Below, in pieces: positions 40,580 to 49,742 of a DNA stretch of 64,000 bases. The translations under genes and the position numbers were made by a program. The stretch covers positions 1 to 64,000 of IMG/VR virus record IMGVR_UViG_3300032282_005937, one strand, 5' to 3'. Under the pieces are notes generated by a model. That model searched no databases, was not told where the DNA came from, and was given only the letters and a program-made list of their open reading frames with translations. Positions within the stretch are counted from its first letter, which is position 1; the number at the start of each line of letters is the position of its first letter. The stretch comes from a virus.

Positions 40580-41582
40580 TTCTGTATCATCATACTCTTG
40601 GTGTCAGCACAAGTATTGGTTGACCTATAATCTTGGCTTTAAAGATGACTCCAATAAAAAGGCAGAAAAGGGTAATGTCGTACATAAAGGTTTAGAATTG
40701 TTGGCAAATAAAAAGCTTTGCCTACAAAATGGAACAATTTCATTTTCTGATTCTGAATTAGGCATGGAATTTATAACATCAGAAATGTCACCAGAAACAG
40801 CAATATTGGCTGGCTTCAATCATTATAAAAACAAAAGCACACATGAGTGGACAGATGTTGATTTTAAAGAATGCACTAAATGGTTGTGGGATGTTCTATT
40901 ATTTAATAATGGCATGTTTTCACCATTAACCAGAAATATTGTTATGCCAGAACAGTATTTTGATATTGAAATTGATAAGCCTTGGGCAAATTATGATTAT
41001 TTTCTTCCAGATGGGCAAATAATTTCTGGAAAGTTGCGAATAAAAGGAACTATGGACTTAATAACAAGGGTTGATTCAAAAACAGTAGAGTATGTTGATT
41101 GGAAAACAGGAGAAAGAAAAAATTGGTCAACAGGAAAAGAGAAGGGTTATGATGATTTGTACAATGATTTTCAGCTTAGATTGTACCATTATGCTTTAAA
41201 TGAATTGTACCCAAATGAAAATATGATAATTATGACAATATTTTTTGTTAAAGCTGGTGGACCATTTTCTTTATGTTTTCAAAAAGAAGACATAAAAACA
41301 ACTGAAGAAATGATAAAAAAAGAATTTGAAAAAATTAAGAATTGCAATAGACCATCAAGAATAATAGACTATGGAAAAGATAAATGGAAATGCATTAGAC
41401 TTTGCAGTTTCTATAAAGAAAAACATAAGGATTCTGAAAATGAATCGATATGTGATCATATGCATCAAGAGTTAATACAACTTGGTATTAATAATGCGTA
41501 TGTTAAACACGCCAAAAAAGATACCGTAAAATCTTATGGCGATGGTGGTGGTCAATCTAATAGGGAGAATCAAAATGGCTGA
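40554..41582 (+). CDS. Cas4/RecB-type PD-(D/E)XK exonuclease with Fe-S cluster
   Basis: 342 residues from a GTG. LRSSSVSSYSWCQHKYWLTY gives Cys17 at the N-terminus; Cys280, Cys284 and Cys300 near the C-terminus complete a four-Cys cluster, as in Cas4 and AddB. The nuclease core has His44 (GNVVHKGLE), Asp168 (IKGTMDLI) and Asp182-x-Lys184 (YVDWKTGE), then a QLRLYHYAL motif matching the RecB QhxxY. It would resect DNA 5' or 3' ends. Sitting next to recombinase, helicase and polymerase genes, it most likely serves recombination-dependent replication; no cas genes are present. Confidence 0.88.
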   Translation: MIITYLRSSSVSSYSWCQHKYWLTYNLGFKDDSNKKAEKGNVVHKGLELLANKKLCLQNGTISFSDSELGMEFITSEMSPETAILAGFNHYKNKSTHEWTDVDFKECTKWLWDVLLFNNGMFSPLTRNIVMPEQYFDIEIDKPWANYDYFLPDGQIISGKLRIKGTMDLITRVDSKTVEYVDWKTGERKNWSTGKEKGYDDLYNDFQLRLYHYALNELYPNENMIIMTIFFVKAGGPFSLCFQKEDIKTTEEMIKKEFEKIKNCNRPSRIIDYGKDKWKCIRLCSFYKEKHKDSENESICDHMHQELIQLGINNAYVKHAKKDTVKSYGDGGGQSNRENQNG

Positions 41583-42273
41583 TTGGAGATGGGAAGATAT
41601 TGTTTTTACCAACAAAAAAGAAGAAGTTGGAACAACACCAACTGTTAAACCAGAAATTGTTGAATATCAGCCTAAGTACAATGGCGAAAAAGTTCTTGTC
41701 ATTAAAACTGATTTATTAAAAGATGATTCGTTTCAAGGATTCATTACTGGAATTGAAGCAAAAAATTTACGAGATAAAATTCTTTCGACAGACAATATGT
41801 TTTATATTGATCGTGATATTGCAGAAAACGATAAATCTTATAAACAAGTTATACCATACTGTTTGATCAATCGTGGAGATTCAACATTTTGTTATCAAAG
41901 GTCTAAAAAAGGATCTGAGAACAGATTGCATGATTTATGGTCATTGGGTGTTGGTGGGCATATTAATCCATGCGATGGATTAGATGCAGAAACTATTACT
42001 AATGCATGTAAAAGAGAAGTTGAAGAAGAAGTAGAGTTTTCAAATTTGAAAAATGCACACTTTGTAGGATTGATAAACGATGATTCAAATGATGTAAGCT
42101 CTGTTCATTTTGGAGTTGTTTATAGTGTTAATCTTCAAGATCATTCAGCTTTTAAAGTTAAAGAAGAAGCATTGACAGAAGGTTCTTTTGTTAAAAAAGA
42201 AATTGTTAAAGTTGAAGAAAAGAACTGGGAAAATTGGTCTAGTTTAATTGTAAAAGAATATTTAAGAAAGTAA
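41575..42273 (+). CDS. NUDIX hydrolase
   Basis: 232 residues; start at 41575 by the AGGGAGA box. The NUDIX box is intact: GVGGHINPCDG, then ACKREVEEEVEF (R-E-x-x-E-E-x). The N-terminal half contains a strand-rich part with VLVIKTDLL and DRDIAENDKSYKQVIPYCLI, a layout seen in phage phosphoesterase NUDIX proteins. Likely hydrolyses nucleoside diphosphate derivatives (oxidised dNTPs, NDP-sugars, ADP-ribose). Between a nuclease and polymerase gene, dNTP pool cleaning is the simplest guess. Confidence 0.85.
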   Translation: MADWRWEDIVFTNKKEEVGTTPTVKPEIVEYQPKYNGEKVLVIKTDLLKDDSFQGFITGIEAKNLRDKILSTDNMFYIDRDIAENDKSYKQVIPYCLINRGDSTFCYQRSKKGSENRLHDLWSLGVGGHINPCDGLDAETITNACKREVEEEVEFSNLKNAHFVGLINDDSNDVSSVHFGVVYSVNLQDHSAFKVKEEALTEGSFVKKEIVKVEEKNWENWSSLIVKEYLRK

Positions 42274-42291
42274 AATTTTTAGGAACAGCAC

Positions 42292-44205
42292 ATGAATAAT
42301 TGGACAGCACTACATTGTCATTCTCATTACAGTCTTTTAGATGGTTTAACAAAGCCAGAATCTATGGCAAAAAGAGCCAAAAGCCTTGGACACAAGTCTA
42401 TAGCTCTTACTGATCATGGAACTATTTCTGGCTCTATTTCTTTTAATAAGGCATGTGTTGCAGAAGAAATAAAACCAATAATAGGATGCGAGTTTTACAT
42501 ATGTAATCAAAGTGCTTTAATTCATGATAAAACTAATTCTAAAAATTCTCATTTGTGCGTTCTTGCTAAAAATATTTCTGGCTGGTCTGAGCTTATAAAG
42601 CTATCATCTTTATCAAATAATAAAGATTATTTTTATTATAAGCCTAGACTAAGCTTGGAAGATTTTGCACCATACTCAAAAAACCTAATAGCATTCTCTG
42701 GACACCCAGGAACCCAATTGGCTAGATGCATTTTTCCAGATGAAGCATATAAATGTTCTAGTCCAGAAGAAGCAAGAGCTTTAATTAAAGATGATTGGTT
42801 TGAAGAGTCTAAAAAGCTATGTTCTAAACACCAAGATATTTTTGGCAAAGAGAACTTTTTTATTGAAATACAACTTTTTGATAAAGACAATCTACACTGT
42901 TCTGTAGTTCTTGCTGAATGTCTTAGAAAACTATCTAAAGAAACAGGTATTAAGGCAATAGCTACTCCTGATGCTCATTACGCTAAACAAGAGGATGCTT
43001 CTGATCAAAGAATAATCTTGTGTGCATCTATGGAAACAACTCTTTCTAAAGTAAGGTCGTCTTTAGATAAACACGAAGATTTTGGATTATCTAGTTTCTT
43101 TAAATCAAATAGATATTACATTCCATCTACTGAAGAGATTTTAGCCCTTCATGAACCAGAAGAATTAAAAAACTGTTTGTTGATTGAAGAGATGTGCGAG
43201 AATTATTCTTTAACAAAAAAGTCGGTTCTTCCAAGTTTTGAATGTCCAGAAAGTAAAAATGAACACGATTATTTAAGAGAGCTTTGCAGAAATGGTTGGA
43301 AAGAAAAGTTTTCAGATTTAGAAAAAGATTCATCAAAGTTTGAAAATTATGTTGCAAGAATTAAAAATGAGCTTTCTGTTATAGGCGATGCTGGTCTTGA
43401 AGGTTACTTTTTAATTGTTCAAGATTATTGTAATTGGGCTAGAAAACAAGGATGGTTAACAGGAAGAGGGCGTGGATCAGGTGCTGGTTGTATGGTTTCT
43501 TATTTGCTTGGAATAACTCAAGTAGATCCAATTGAGCACAATTTAGTTTTTGAGCGTTTCTACAATGCTGGAAGAAATGTTCCAGGTCATGTAAGTCTTC
43601 CCGATATAGATTGTGATTTTCCAATTACAAAAAGAGACAAGGTTATTGACTATATTAAATCAAAGTATAACGAAGAAAATGTTTCGCAAATGATAACATA
43701 CAGTAGGATGCAGGGCAGGGGTGCTTTAAAAGATGTGTTAAGGGCACATGGTTTTTCGTTTGATGAAAGTAATGCTATTACAAAAAATATACCTGATGAA
43801 GCTGAAATATCTGAACAGCTTCAAGAAATGAAGGAAGATGGTGGAGAATCATCAATCATTGGTTGGGCATTAGAAAATATCCCTTCAAAGCTTAAAGATT
43901 ATTGCGAGATAGACGAACAAGGTAACATAACAGGAAAGTTGTCAAAAGAGTTTTCACAAGCGATTAGACTTGAAGGAACTAAGCGTAGTCAAGGAAAACA
44001 TGCTGCTGGAATTGTTATAAGTCACACTCCCTTAAAAGATATTTGCCCTATGATCTATGATAAAAAGAATAAGCAAATGATTGCTGGTCTTGAAATGTCA
44101 GATCTTGAATCAATTGGTTTAGTTAAGTTTGATATTTTGGGAGTTGCTGTTTTAGATAAAATAATGGGCTGTATAAATTTATTGAAAGGAAAAGAAAATG
44201 AGTGA
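42292..44205 (+). CDS. dnaE: DNA polymerase III alpha, N-terminal half (PHP and palm)
   Basis: 637 residues. PHP domain: LHCHSHYSLLDGLTKPESMA, ALTDHGTISG and TPDAHYAK. Palm: GLEGYFLIVQDYCNWARKQG, GRGRGSGAGCMVSYLLGIT, the catalytic LPDIDCDF (two Asp), then GTKRSQGKHAAGIVIS, and GLVKFDILG with the third catalytic Asp. The protein ends 20 residues later, where single-chain DnaE would continue to the fingers domain. The missing part is encoded at 45109. All three catalytic Asp are here. The polymerase must assemble from two chains, or splice post-translationally; no split-intein sequence is visible at this end. Confidence 0.92.
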   Translation: MNNWTALHCHSHYSLLDGLTKPESMAKRAKSLGHKSIALTDHGTISGSISFNKACVAEEIKPIIGCEFYICNQSALIHDKTNSKNSHLCVLAKNISGWSELIKLSSLSNNKDYFYYKPRLSLEDFAPYSKNLIAFSGHPGTQLARCIFPDEAYKCSSPEEARALIKDDWFEESKKLCSKHQDIFGKENFFIEIQLFDKDNLHCSVVLAECLRKLSKETGIKAIATPDAHYAKQEDASDQRIILCASMETTLSKVRSSLDKHEDFGLSSFFKSNRYYIPSTEEILALHEPEELKNCLLIEEMCENYSLTKKSVLPSFECPESKNEHDYLRELCRNGWKEKFSDLEKDSSKFENYVARIKNELSVIGDAGLEGYFLIVQDYCNWARKQGWLTGRGRGSGAGCMVSYLLGITQVDPIEHNLVFERFYNAGRNVPGHVSLPDIDCDFPITKRDKVIDYIKSKYNEENVSQMITYSRMQGRGALKDVLRAHGFSFDESNAITKNIPDEAEISEQLQEMKEDGGESSIIGWALENIPSKLKDYCEIDEQGNITGKLSKEFSQAIRLEGTKRSQGKHAAGIVISHTPLKDICPMIYDKKNKQMIAGLEMSDLESIGLVKFDILGVAVLDKIMGCINLLKGKENE

Positions 44206-44467
44206 AAAAGAAGAAATTGAATTAATAGCAAAACTAGTATCTCAACAAATGGGATTAGTTCAAGCTGTATCAGAATGTCAAAATTCAAAAAATCAACTTT
44301 CTTTACAATTTATAAAAATACTTAAAGCAATTGTTCTAAAAAACAACGGTAGTTTTATTATAGAAAAAGAATTTTTTGAGTCTGCTGATGACAATGATTT
44401 TAAATTAGATATCACAACTGATGATGAAGAATCAATCGTTTTACAATTTTTAGAGAATGAGGAATAA
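44198..44467 (+). CDS. small acidic hypothetical protein
   Basis: 89 residues with a helical first half (IELIAKLVSQQMGLVQAVSE) and an acidic C-terminus (DITTDDEESIVLQFLENEE). It overlaps the dnaE-N gene by 8 bases and is followed directly by dnaQ. It could be a small subunit stabilising the split polymerase, but this is guesswork from position. Confidence 0.6.
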   Translation: MSEKEEIELIAKLVSQQMGLVQAVSECQNSKNQLSLQFIKILKAIVLKNNGSFIIEKEFFESADDNDFKLDITTDDEESIVLQFLENEE

Positions 44468-45106
44468 ATGTATAGTAATACAATTATGGTTTTTGATTTT
44501 GAAACAGGTTCTTTAGATATAAATAAGTGTGAAGTAATTCAAGTTGCAGCTATGGCAATAAATAGAAAAACTCTTGAACCAATCAAAGATGGTATTTTTG
44601 AAACATTGATAAAGCCAAGAGACTTTAATAATCTTCAAGATGAAGCTCTTGCAATAAATAAGAAAACAAGGGAAGAATTGAAGCTTGCACCAAGTATTGA
44701 TGCTGTTTGGAAAAAGCTTGCAGATTTTATTTCAATGTTTAATAACGGCAAAGGAAATATTTCTGCACCAATTCCAGCAGGAAAAAACATAAGACATTTT
44801 GATATGCCTATTTTCCAAAGAGTTTGCTCAGAACTTGGTTATGTAGATAAGAATGGAAATCAGAATTTATTAAATAGAAGAAGTATGTATGACCTTGATG
44901 AAATAATGATGTTATGGTTTGATAACACTACAGTAGTTCCAAACTATAAGATGGATACACTTAGAGATTTCTTTGGATTATCTAAAGCTAATGCTCATGA
45001 TGCTTTAACTGATGTTATACAGACTTCTGATATTATTTTACATTTTTTAAAATTGCACAGAAGCATTTTTCCAAAAATTAAATTTAAAGATGCATTTAGA
45101 AAGTAA
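44468..45106 (+). CDS. dnaQ: DnaQ-like DEDDh 3'-5' exonuclease
   Basis: 212 residues. Exo I is MVFDFETGSL (Asp, Glu), Exo II is PAGKNIRHFDMPIFQ (Asp) and Exo III is NAHDALTDVIQT (His, Asp), with the His placing it in the DEDDh subclass of PolIII epsilon. It probably proofreads for the alpha subunit encoded around it. Its position between the two dnaE halves supports a physical complex. No domain beyond the exonuclease is seen, and the usual alpha-binding tail of bacterial epsilon is not obvious. Confidence 0.9.
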   Translation: MYSNTIMVFDFETGSLDINKCEVIQVAAMAINRKTLEPIKDGIFETLIKPRDFNNLQDEALAINKKTREELKLAPSIDAVWKKLADFISMFNNGKGNISAPIPAGKNIRHFDMPIFQRVCSELGYVDKNGNQNLLNRRSMYDLDEIMMLWFDNTTVVPNYKMDTLRDFFGLSKANAHDALTDVIQTSDIILHFLKLHRSIFPKIKFKDAFRK

Positions 45107-45108
45107 TT

Positions 45109-46731
45109 ATGAAATATTATAAGTTTGAATGTGGCTGTTCTTGGCCAATAATTGAAGAATCTAAGATAGAAGGTGCTTTACCATTAATGGAAGTTGATCC
45201 ATTAAAATTGCCATACTGCCAGTCAACTTGGGATTTGTTTGCCAGAGGCGATACAAAAGGCGTATTTCAGCTTGAATCAGATCTTGGTAAACAATGGAGC
45301 AAGCGATTAAGGCCAAAAAACGCAGAACATCTATCTGCCATTGGTGCATTAATTAGGCCAGGAACACTTCGTGCATTAGATGAAAACGGCATTAGTATGA
45401 CTGCTCACTATTGCAAAAGAGCCAACTTTGAAGAACCAGTTGAGTCATATCATCCTGTTGTTGATGAAATTTTGAAGTCAACATATGGATCATTGGTTTT
45501 TCAAGAACAAGCTATGGAGTTATCTAAGTCTGTAGCTGGCTTTACTCTGCAAGAAGCTGATAAGCTAAGAAAGGCTATGGGTAAAAAGCTTGCTAGTGAA
45601 ATGGCAAAATGTAAAAAATTGTTTATTGAGGGTGCTAAAAAAGTTGAAGTTGTAAGCGAAAAACAGGCTGAAGAAATATTTAGTTGGATTGAACAAAGTC
45701 AAAGGTATTCGTTCAATAAAAGTCACAGTTGCTGTTATGGTTTAACTGGATATGATACAGCTTATTTGAAAAGCCATTTTCCAGTTCAGTTTTATTGTAG
45801 TTGGTTATATTATGCAAAGGATAAGCTTGATTCTCAACTTGAGATCATGGATCTTGTTGAAGATGCAAGAAAGTTTAACATAGATGTTTTAGCACCAGAT
45901 GCTTTTAAACTAAATAAAAATTTTGCAACCGATGGTTTAAATATATGGTTTGGTATCACTGATATTAAAGGCATTGGTGAATCACAATTCAATAAACTTA
46001 AAGCATCTATGGAAAAGAACAAAGATAAGCTAAATACTTGGGAAAATTTTGTAGTATTTTGTTCTGATGAAATACCAAGTTCTACTATAATAAAACTAAT
46101 ATCTGTTGGTGGATTTAAAAGATATAATACATGTAGACAAAAGCTTTTAGCAGAATATAATTCTTGGGTACAGTTAACAGATAAAGAAAGAGAATGGATC
46201 AAAATTAATTTTACAGAATCTACTATGGCTGAATTAATATCTTCAGCAGCAAAACCAAAAAAGGAAAATGGTGGTTGCTCTAACCAGAACAGAGTATTGT
46301 TTTTGAAAGACTTAGCTAATTTGCTCATTAATCCACCATCTCCACACATTGATCTTCCTCAGTGGCTAATTTGGTCAGAAAAGGATGCTTTAGGCATTTC
46401 TTTGACTTGTAATGCAATTGATTCATGCGATACTGCACAAGCTAATACTACATGCAAAGAATTTTTAAATGGAAAAACTGGTTTTATGATTTTTGGAGTT
46501 GAAATACGAAGGTGCAAAGAAGTTGTAACAAAGGCTGGTAAATCTCCAGGATCTAAAATGGCTTTTATGTCTATATCAGACTCAACTGGAAAAGTGGATG
46601 ATGTAATATGTTTTCCAGACTCGTACAAAGATAGTTCGTCTTTGTTAAAAGAGGGCAACACTGTTTTAATTCATGGTGAAAAAAGCAGGGGCAGTGATTC
46701 TCTTTTGGTTAAAAAAGTTTTTCAAATTTAG
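45109..46731 (+). CDS. dnaE: DNA polymerase III alpha, C-terminal half (fingers, HhH, OB)
   Basis: 540 residues. After a short N-terminal extension with YKFECGCSW come the fingers motifs FARGDTKGVFQLES, IGALIRPGTL, TYGSLVFQEQAMELSKSV and LRKAMGKK, then IEQSQRYSFNKSHSCCYG, which is the region interrupted by split inteins in cyanobacterial DnaE but is intact here. A helix-hairpin-helix region (DIKGIGESQFNKL) and a C-terminal OB-fold (GFMIFGVEIRR; MAFMSISDSTGKVDDVICF) follow. It contains no catalytic Asp and needs the product of 42292. The four-gene order dnaE-N, small ORF, dnaQ, dnaE-C is compact and intact. Confidence 0.92.
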   Translation: MKYYKFECGCSWPIIEESKIEGALPLMEVDPLKLPYCQSTWDLFARGDTKGVFQLESDLGKQWSKRLRPKNAEHLSAIGALIRPGTLRALDENGISMTAHYCKRANFEEPVESYHPVVDEILKSTYGSLVFQEQAMELSKSVAGFTLQEADKLRKAMGKKLASEMAKCKKLFIEGAKKVEVVSEKQAEEIFSWIEQSQRYSFNKSHSCCYGLTGYDTAYLKSHFPVQFYCSWLYYAKDKLDSQLEIMDLVEDARKFNIDVLAPDAFKLNKNFATDGLNIWFGITDIKGIGESQFNKLKASMEKNKDKLNTWENFVVFCSDEIPSSTIIKLISVGGFKRYNTCRQKLLAEYNSWVQLTDKEREWIKINFTESTMAELISSAAKPKKENGGCSNQNRVLFLKDLANLLINPPSPHIDLPQWLIWSEKDALGISLTCNAIDSCDTAQANTTCKEFLNGKTGFMIFGVEIRRCKEVVTKAGKSPGSKMAFMSISDSTGKVDDVICFPDSYKDSSSLLKEGNTVLIHGEKSRGSDSLLVKKVFQI

Positions 46732-46739
46732 GAGCAGAA

Positions 46740-47111
46740 ATGAACATTTGTAGTTTTATGGGTCGTTTAACTAGAGAACCAGAATATGTACAATTACAAA
46801 ATGGAAAAAATGTAATAAATTTTTCTATGGCTGTTAGAAACCCAAATACTGGAAACAAAGATAAAGCAGACACAACATTTATTGATTGTGTAGCTTGGGA
46901 AGGAACTGCTGATTTAATAAATAAGTATTTTAAAAAAGGTTCTAGGATATTAGTTCATACATCTGCAAAAACAGATAACTGGATTGATAAAGATACTGGA
47001 AAAAATAGGTATAAGATTAAATTTCTTGTACAAAAATTTTGGTATGTAGATCAAAAACAAGAAGATGCGTATTCAAGCATTGAAAATGTTGATGAAGAAG
47101 AAGTGATTTAA
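46740..47111 (+). CDS. ssb: single-stranded DNA-binding protein
   Basis: 123 residues with an OB-fold: MNICSFMGRLTREPEYVQLQ, INFSMAVRNP, ADTTFIDCVAWEGTADLI and a KYFKKGSRILVHTSAKTDNW strand. The tail is acidic (SSIENVDEEEVI) but lacks the bacterial DDDIPF-type tip, so interactions may be phage specific. It is the last gene of the replication block. Confidence 0.92.
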   Translation: MNICSFMGRLTREPEYVQLQNGKNVINFSMAVRNPNTGNKDKADTTFIDCVAWEGTADLINKYFKKGSRILVHTSAKTDNWIDKDTGKNRYKIKFLVQKFWYVDQKQEDAYSSIENVDEEEVI

Positions 47112-47112
47112 T

Positions 47113-48612
47113 ATGCAAAAAAGAAAAGTCCTTCTTGTTAGTGAAGCATCTTATCTTAATTCTGGATATGCCAATTATGGTTTTCAGATAATGAAAAGGC
47201 TTTATGACACTAAGGACTTTGATCTTGCTGAAATAAGTTGTCATGGAAGTGATGATAGATCAAATGAAATACCTTGGAAAAGCTATGTAGTTCCAAAAAA
47301 ATCAAACATCTTTGGCGAAGACATATTTAATGATGTTCTAATAGATTTTAAACCAGATATAGTTTGGTCATTTAGAGATCCTTGGGTAGATGAGTTTATT
47401 GGTGATTCAGTATTAAGGAACAACTTTAAATGGGTCTACATGCCAACCGTTGATGCTTTGCCATTAGATATTGACTGGGTTGATACTATAAGCAGAGCAG
47501 ATCATATTTTAACATACTCTGATTGGGCAGCAGAAGAACTTAAAAGTTTGTATCCTAATATAAATGTTCTAGGTTCAGCATCTCCAGGATTTGACACTAA
47601 TTTTAAACCTGTTGAAGATAAAATCAAATTTAAGAAACAACATGGAATAAATGAAGAGTCATTAATTATTGGCTCTGTAATGAGAAATCAAAAAAGAAAA
47701 CTTATTCCAGATCTACTTGATGCATTTTCTGAGTTATTAGATAAAGCACCAAAAGAAATTTCTGAAAAATGTTTTTTGTATCTTCATACAACTTATCCAG
47801 ATGTTGGTTGGAATATACCTAGACTTATTGCAGAAAGACCAAAAATATCAAATAAGGTTCTTTTTTCTTATAACTGCAACAACTGTTTTAAACTTTCAAT
47901 CTCTTCTTTTTGTGGTGCGATTATAGAATGTAATAATTGTAAACAAGTTAATTGTACATTCCCTAGAGTATCAAAAGGCTCAAAAAGAGATGATATGGTT
48001 ATGGTGTATAACCTTATGGATCTATATGTGCAATACTCTTGTGCAGAAGGTTTTGGTATGCCACTAGTTGAAGCAGCATCATGCGGTGTACCAGTTTGTG
48101 CTGTAGACTATAGTGCAATGACTGATATAGTTAAAAAACTAGAAGGTTATCCAATAAAAGTCCAAAGATATACATATGAGGTTGAGACAAATAGAAAGTT
48201 TGCTTTGCCAGACAATTCTAGCTTTAGCGATATTTGTATTGAATTTTTTAAGAAACCATACCCTATAAGAAAAGCAATATCTAAGAAAACAAGAGATTTA
48301 GTTGTTAAAAATTACACATATGAAAAAACATTTGAAAAAATTAAAAATATTTTTTATTCAATAGAACAAGAAAATAAATGGGATTTACCTTTAAAATTTG
48401 CTGAAATGCCAAAAGATTTTAAAGACTGCAATTCTAATAACGACATGATTGAAAAGATTTTTAAAAAAATTCCAATTGATTTGGGTCATATTAAACAAAA
48501 ATGCTTATTTAAATTAAATAATAGGATGCACGATAAACAAAAAGTTTTAAAAGAACTCTCTTCAATATTTGATTCTTATAACCATTATGAGTCTTTAAGG
48601 GTAAAAAAATGA
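47113..48612 (+). CDS. GT4-like glycosyltransferase with Cys-rich insert
   Basis: 499 residues. N-terminal Rossmann half: VLLVSEASYLNSGYANYGFQ and LIDFKPDIVWSFRDPW. C-terminal half: IIGSVMRNQKRKLIPDLLDA, then VQYSCAEGFGMPLVEAASCG and PVCAVDYSAMTDIV, the donor-sugar site of GT4. Between them (about 253-280) lies an insert with FSYNCNNCFKLS and IIECNNCKQVNC, probably a zinc ribbon, which is unusual for this family. It opens the second glycan island and abuts ssb. Confidence 0.85.
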   Translation: MQKRKVLLVSEASYLNSGYANYGFQIMKRLYDTKDFDLAEISCHGSDDRSNEIPWKSYVVPKKSNIFGEDIFNDVLIDFKPDIVWSFRDPWVDEFIGDSVLRNNFKWVYMPTVDALPLDIDWVDTISRADHILTYSDWAAEELKSLYPNINVLGSASPGFDTNFKPVEDKIKFKKQHGINEESLIIGSVMRNQKRKLIPDLLDAFSELLDKAPKEISEKCFLYLHTTYPDVGWNIPRLIAERPKISNKVLFSYNCNNCFKLSISSFCGAIIECNNCKQVNCTFPRVSKGSKRDDMVMVYNLMDLYVQYSCAEGFGMPLVEAASCGVPVCAVDYSAMTDIVKKLEGYPIKVQRYTYEVETNRKFALPDNSSFSDICIEFFKKPYPIRKAISKKTRDLVVKNYTYEKTFEKIKNIFYSIEQENKWDLPLKFAEMPKDFKDCNSNNDMIEKIFKKIPIDLGHIKQKCLFKLNNRMHDKQKVLKELSSIFDSYNHYESLRVKK

Positions 48613-49742
48613 AGGTTCTTTACATAGGCGTTTATCGTGATGGAACAGGTTATGGTCAAGCAGCAGAAGATTATATTCTTTCTTTGAACTCTGTTGGTGT
48701 TGATGTTGTTTGTAGACCATTAAAACTTAATAGTGTAGATTATTTACCTAATCCAATAGTGTCTAAGCTTGAGTCTAAAAGTTCAAAAAATTGCGATATT
48801 GTTATTCAACATGTATTGCCAATACATATGCAGTACAATGGAGATTTTGACTACAACATTGGTCTTTTTGCTTATGAAACCAGCAACTTTAAAATGTCTG
48901 GATGGAAAAATTATTTAAACTTAATGGATGCTAATGTTGTAATAAATAAACAAATGATTAATTCTTGTTTGAGCAGTGGAGTAAATACGCCATTGCATAT
49001 AGTTCCTCACGCTAGAGATTTTTCTAGATACATTGAAAAATATGAAAAACTTGAAATAGTAACATCGCAAGTTTTAGATTCTGATTTTATATTTTATACA
49101 ATAGGTGAAACAACAAAGAGAAAAAACTTTTCTGCATTGTTAAAAGCTTATTTTACAGAGTTTTCTGAGTCTGAGCCTGTTTGCCTATTGGTTAAAACCA
49201 ATAAATCAACTTATGAGTTTTATGACTATTGTGGAAAAATACTTGATGGTCTTTGCATAAAAAATCCACCAAAAGTTATTACTATTACAGAAAGAATGTC
49301 AGACGAAGAAATAAATAGACTTCATTATACATGTGATGCTTTTGTGCAACCATCTTATGGTGAAGCTTGGGGCATACCAGCTTTTGATGCAATGGCTTTT
49401 GGTAAAACTCCAATTGTCACTAATTGCACTGGATATGTTGAGTACATGGATGAATCTGTTGGTTGGTTGGTTAATGGCTTTGAGGAACCAGTATTTGCTG
49501 CTGATAAACAAACAGATGATATATATACATCTGGTGAAAATTGGTTTTCAGTAGACATATTGGATTTAAAGAGAAAGATGAGAGAGTGTTACGCAAAGGA
49601 AGGAATTAGGAGGTCAAAAGCTGCAAATGCTTTAGATCGTGCTTACGAATTCTCCCATGAAAAAGTGGGTTCAATCTTTCTTGAGGTATTAAAAAATGTC
49701 ACAAAAGAAAAGAAAACAGAATTGGTTAGAAGAAGCTACTAA
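48609..49742 (+). CDS. GT4-like glycosyltransferase
   Basis: 377 residues. VLYIGVYRDGTGYGQAAEDY is the N-terminal glycine loop; FYTIGETTKRKNFSALLKAY begins the donor domain; FVQPSYGEAWGIPAFDAMAF with GKTPIVTNCTGYVEYM is the sugar-binding region. This is the full GT-B set. It overlaps its neighbours by 4 and 47 bases. Its N-terminal loop resembles that of the enzyme at 20528, so they may use similar acceptors. Confidence 0.88.
   Translation: MKVLYIGVYRDGTGYGQAAEDYILSLNSVGVDVVCRPLKLNSVDYLPNPIVSKLESKSSKNCDIVIQHVLPIHMQYNGDFDYNIGLFAYETSNFKMSGWKNYLNLMDANVVINKQMINSCLSSGVNTPLHIVPHARDFSRYIEKYEKLEIVTSQVLDSDFIFYTIGETTKRKNFSALLKAYFTEFSESEPVCLLVKTNKSTYEFYDYCGKILDGLCIKNPPKVITITERMSDEEINRLHYTCDAFVQPSYGEAWGIPAFDAMAFGKTPIVTNCTGYVEYMDESVGWLVNGFEEPVFAADKQTDDIYTSGENWFSVDILDLKRKMRECYAKEGIRRSKAANALDRAYEFSHEKVGSIFLEVLKNVTKEKKTELVRRSY

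Noticed and set aside
42292-46731. Cyanobacterial-type split intein joining the two dnaE halves
   Set aside because: Neither end carries HINT motifs, and the cyanobacterial insertion region is intact within the C-terminal half.
42292-46731. dnaE split as a sequencing frameshift
   Set aside because: About 900 bases with two complete genes lie between the halves, so a simple indel cannot explain it.
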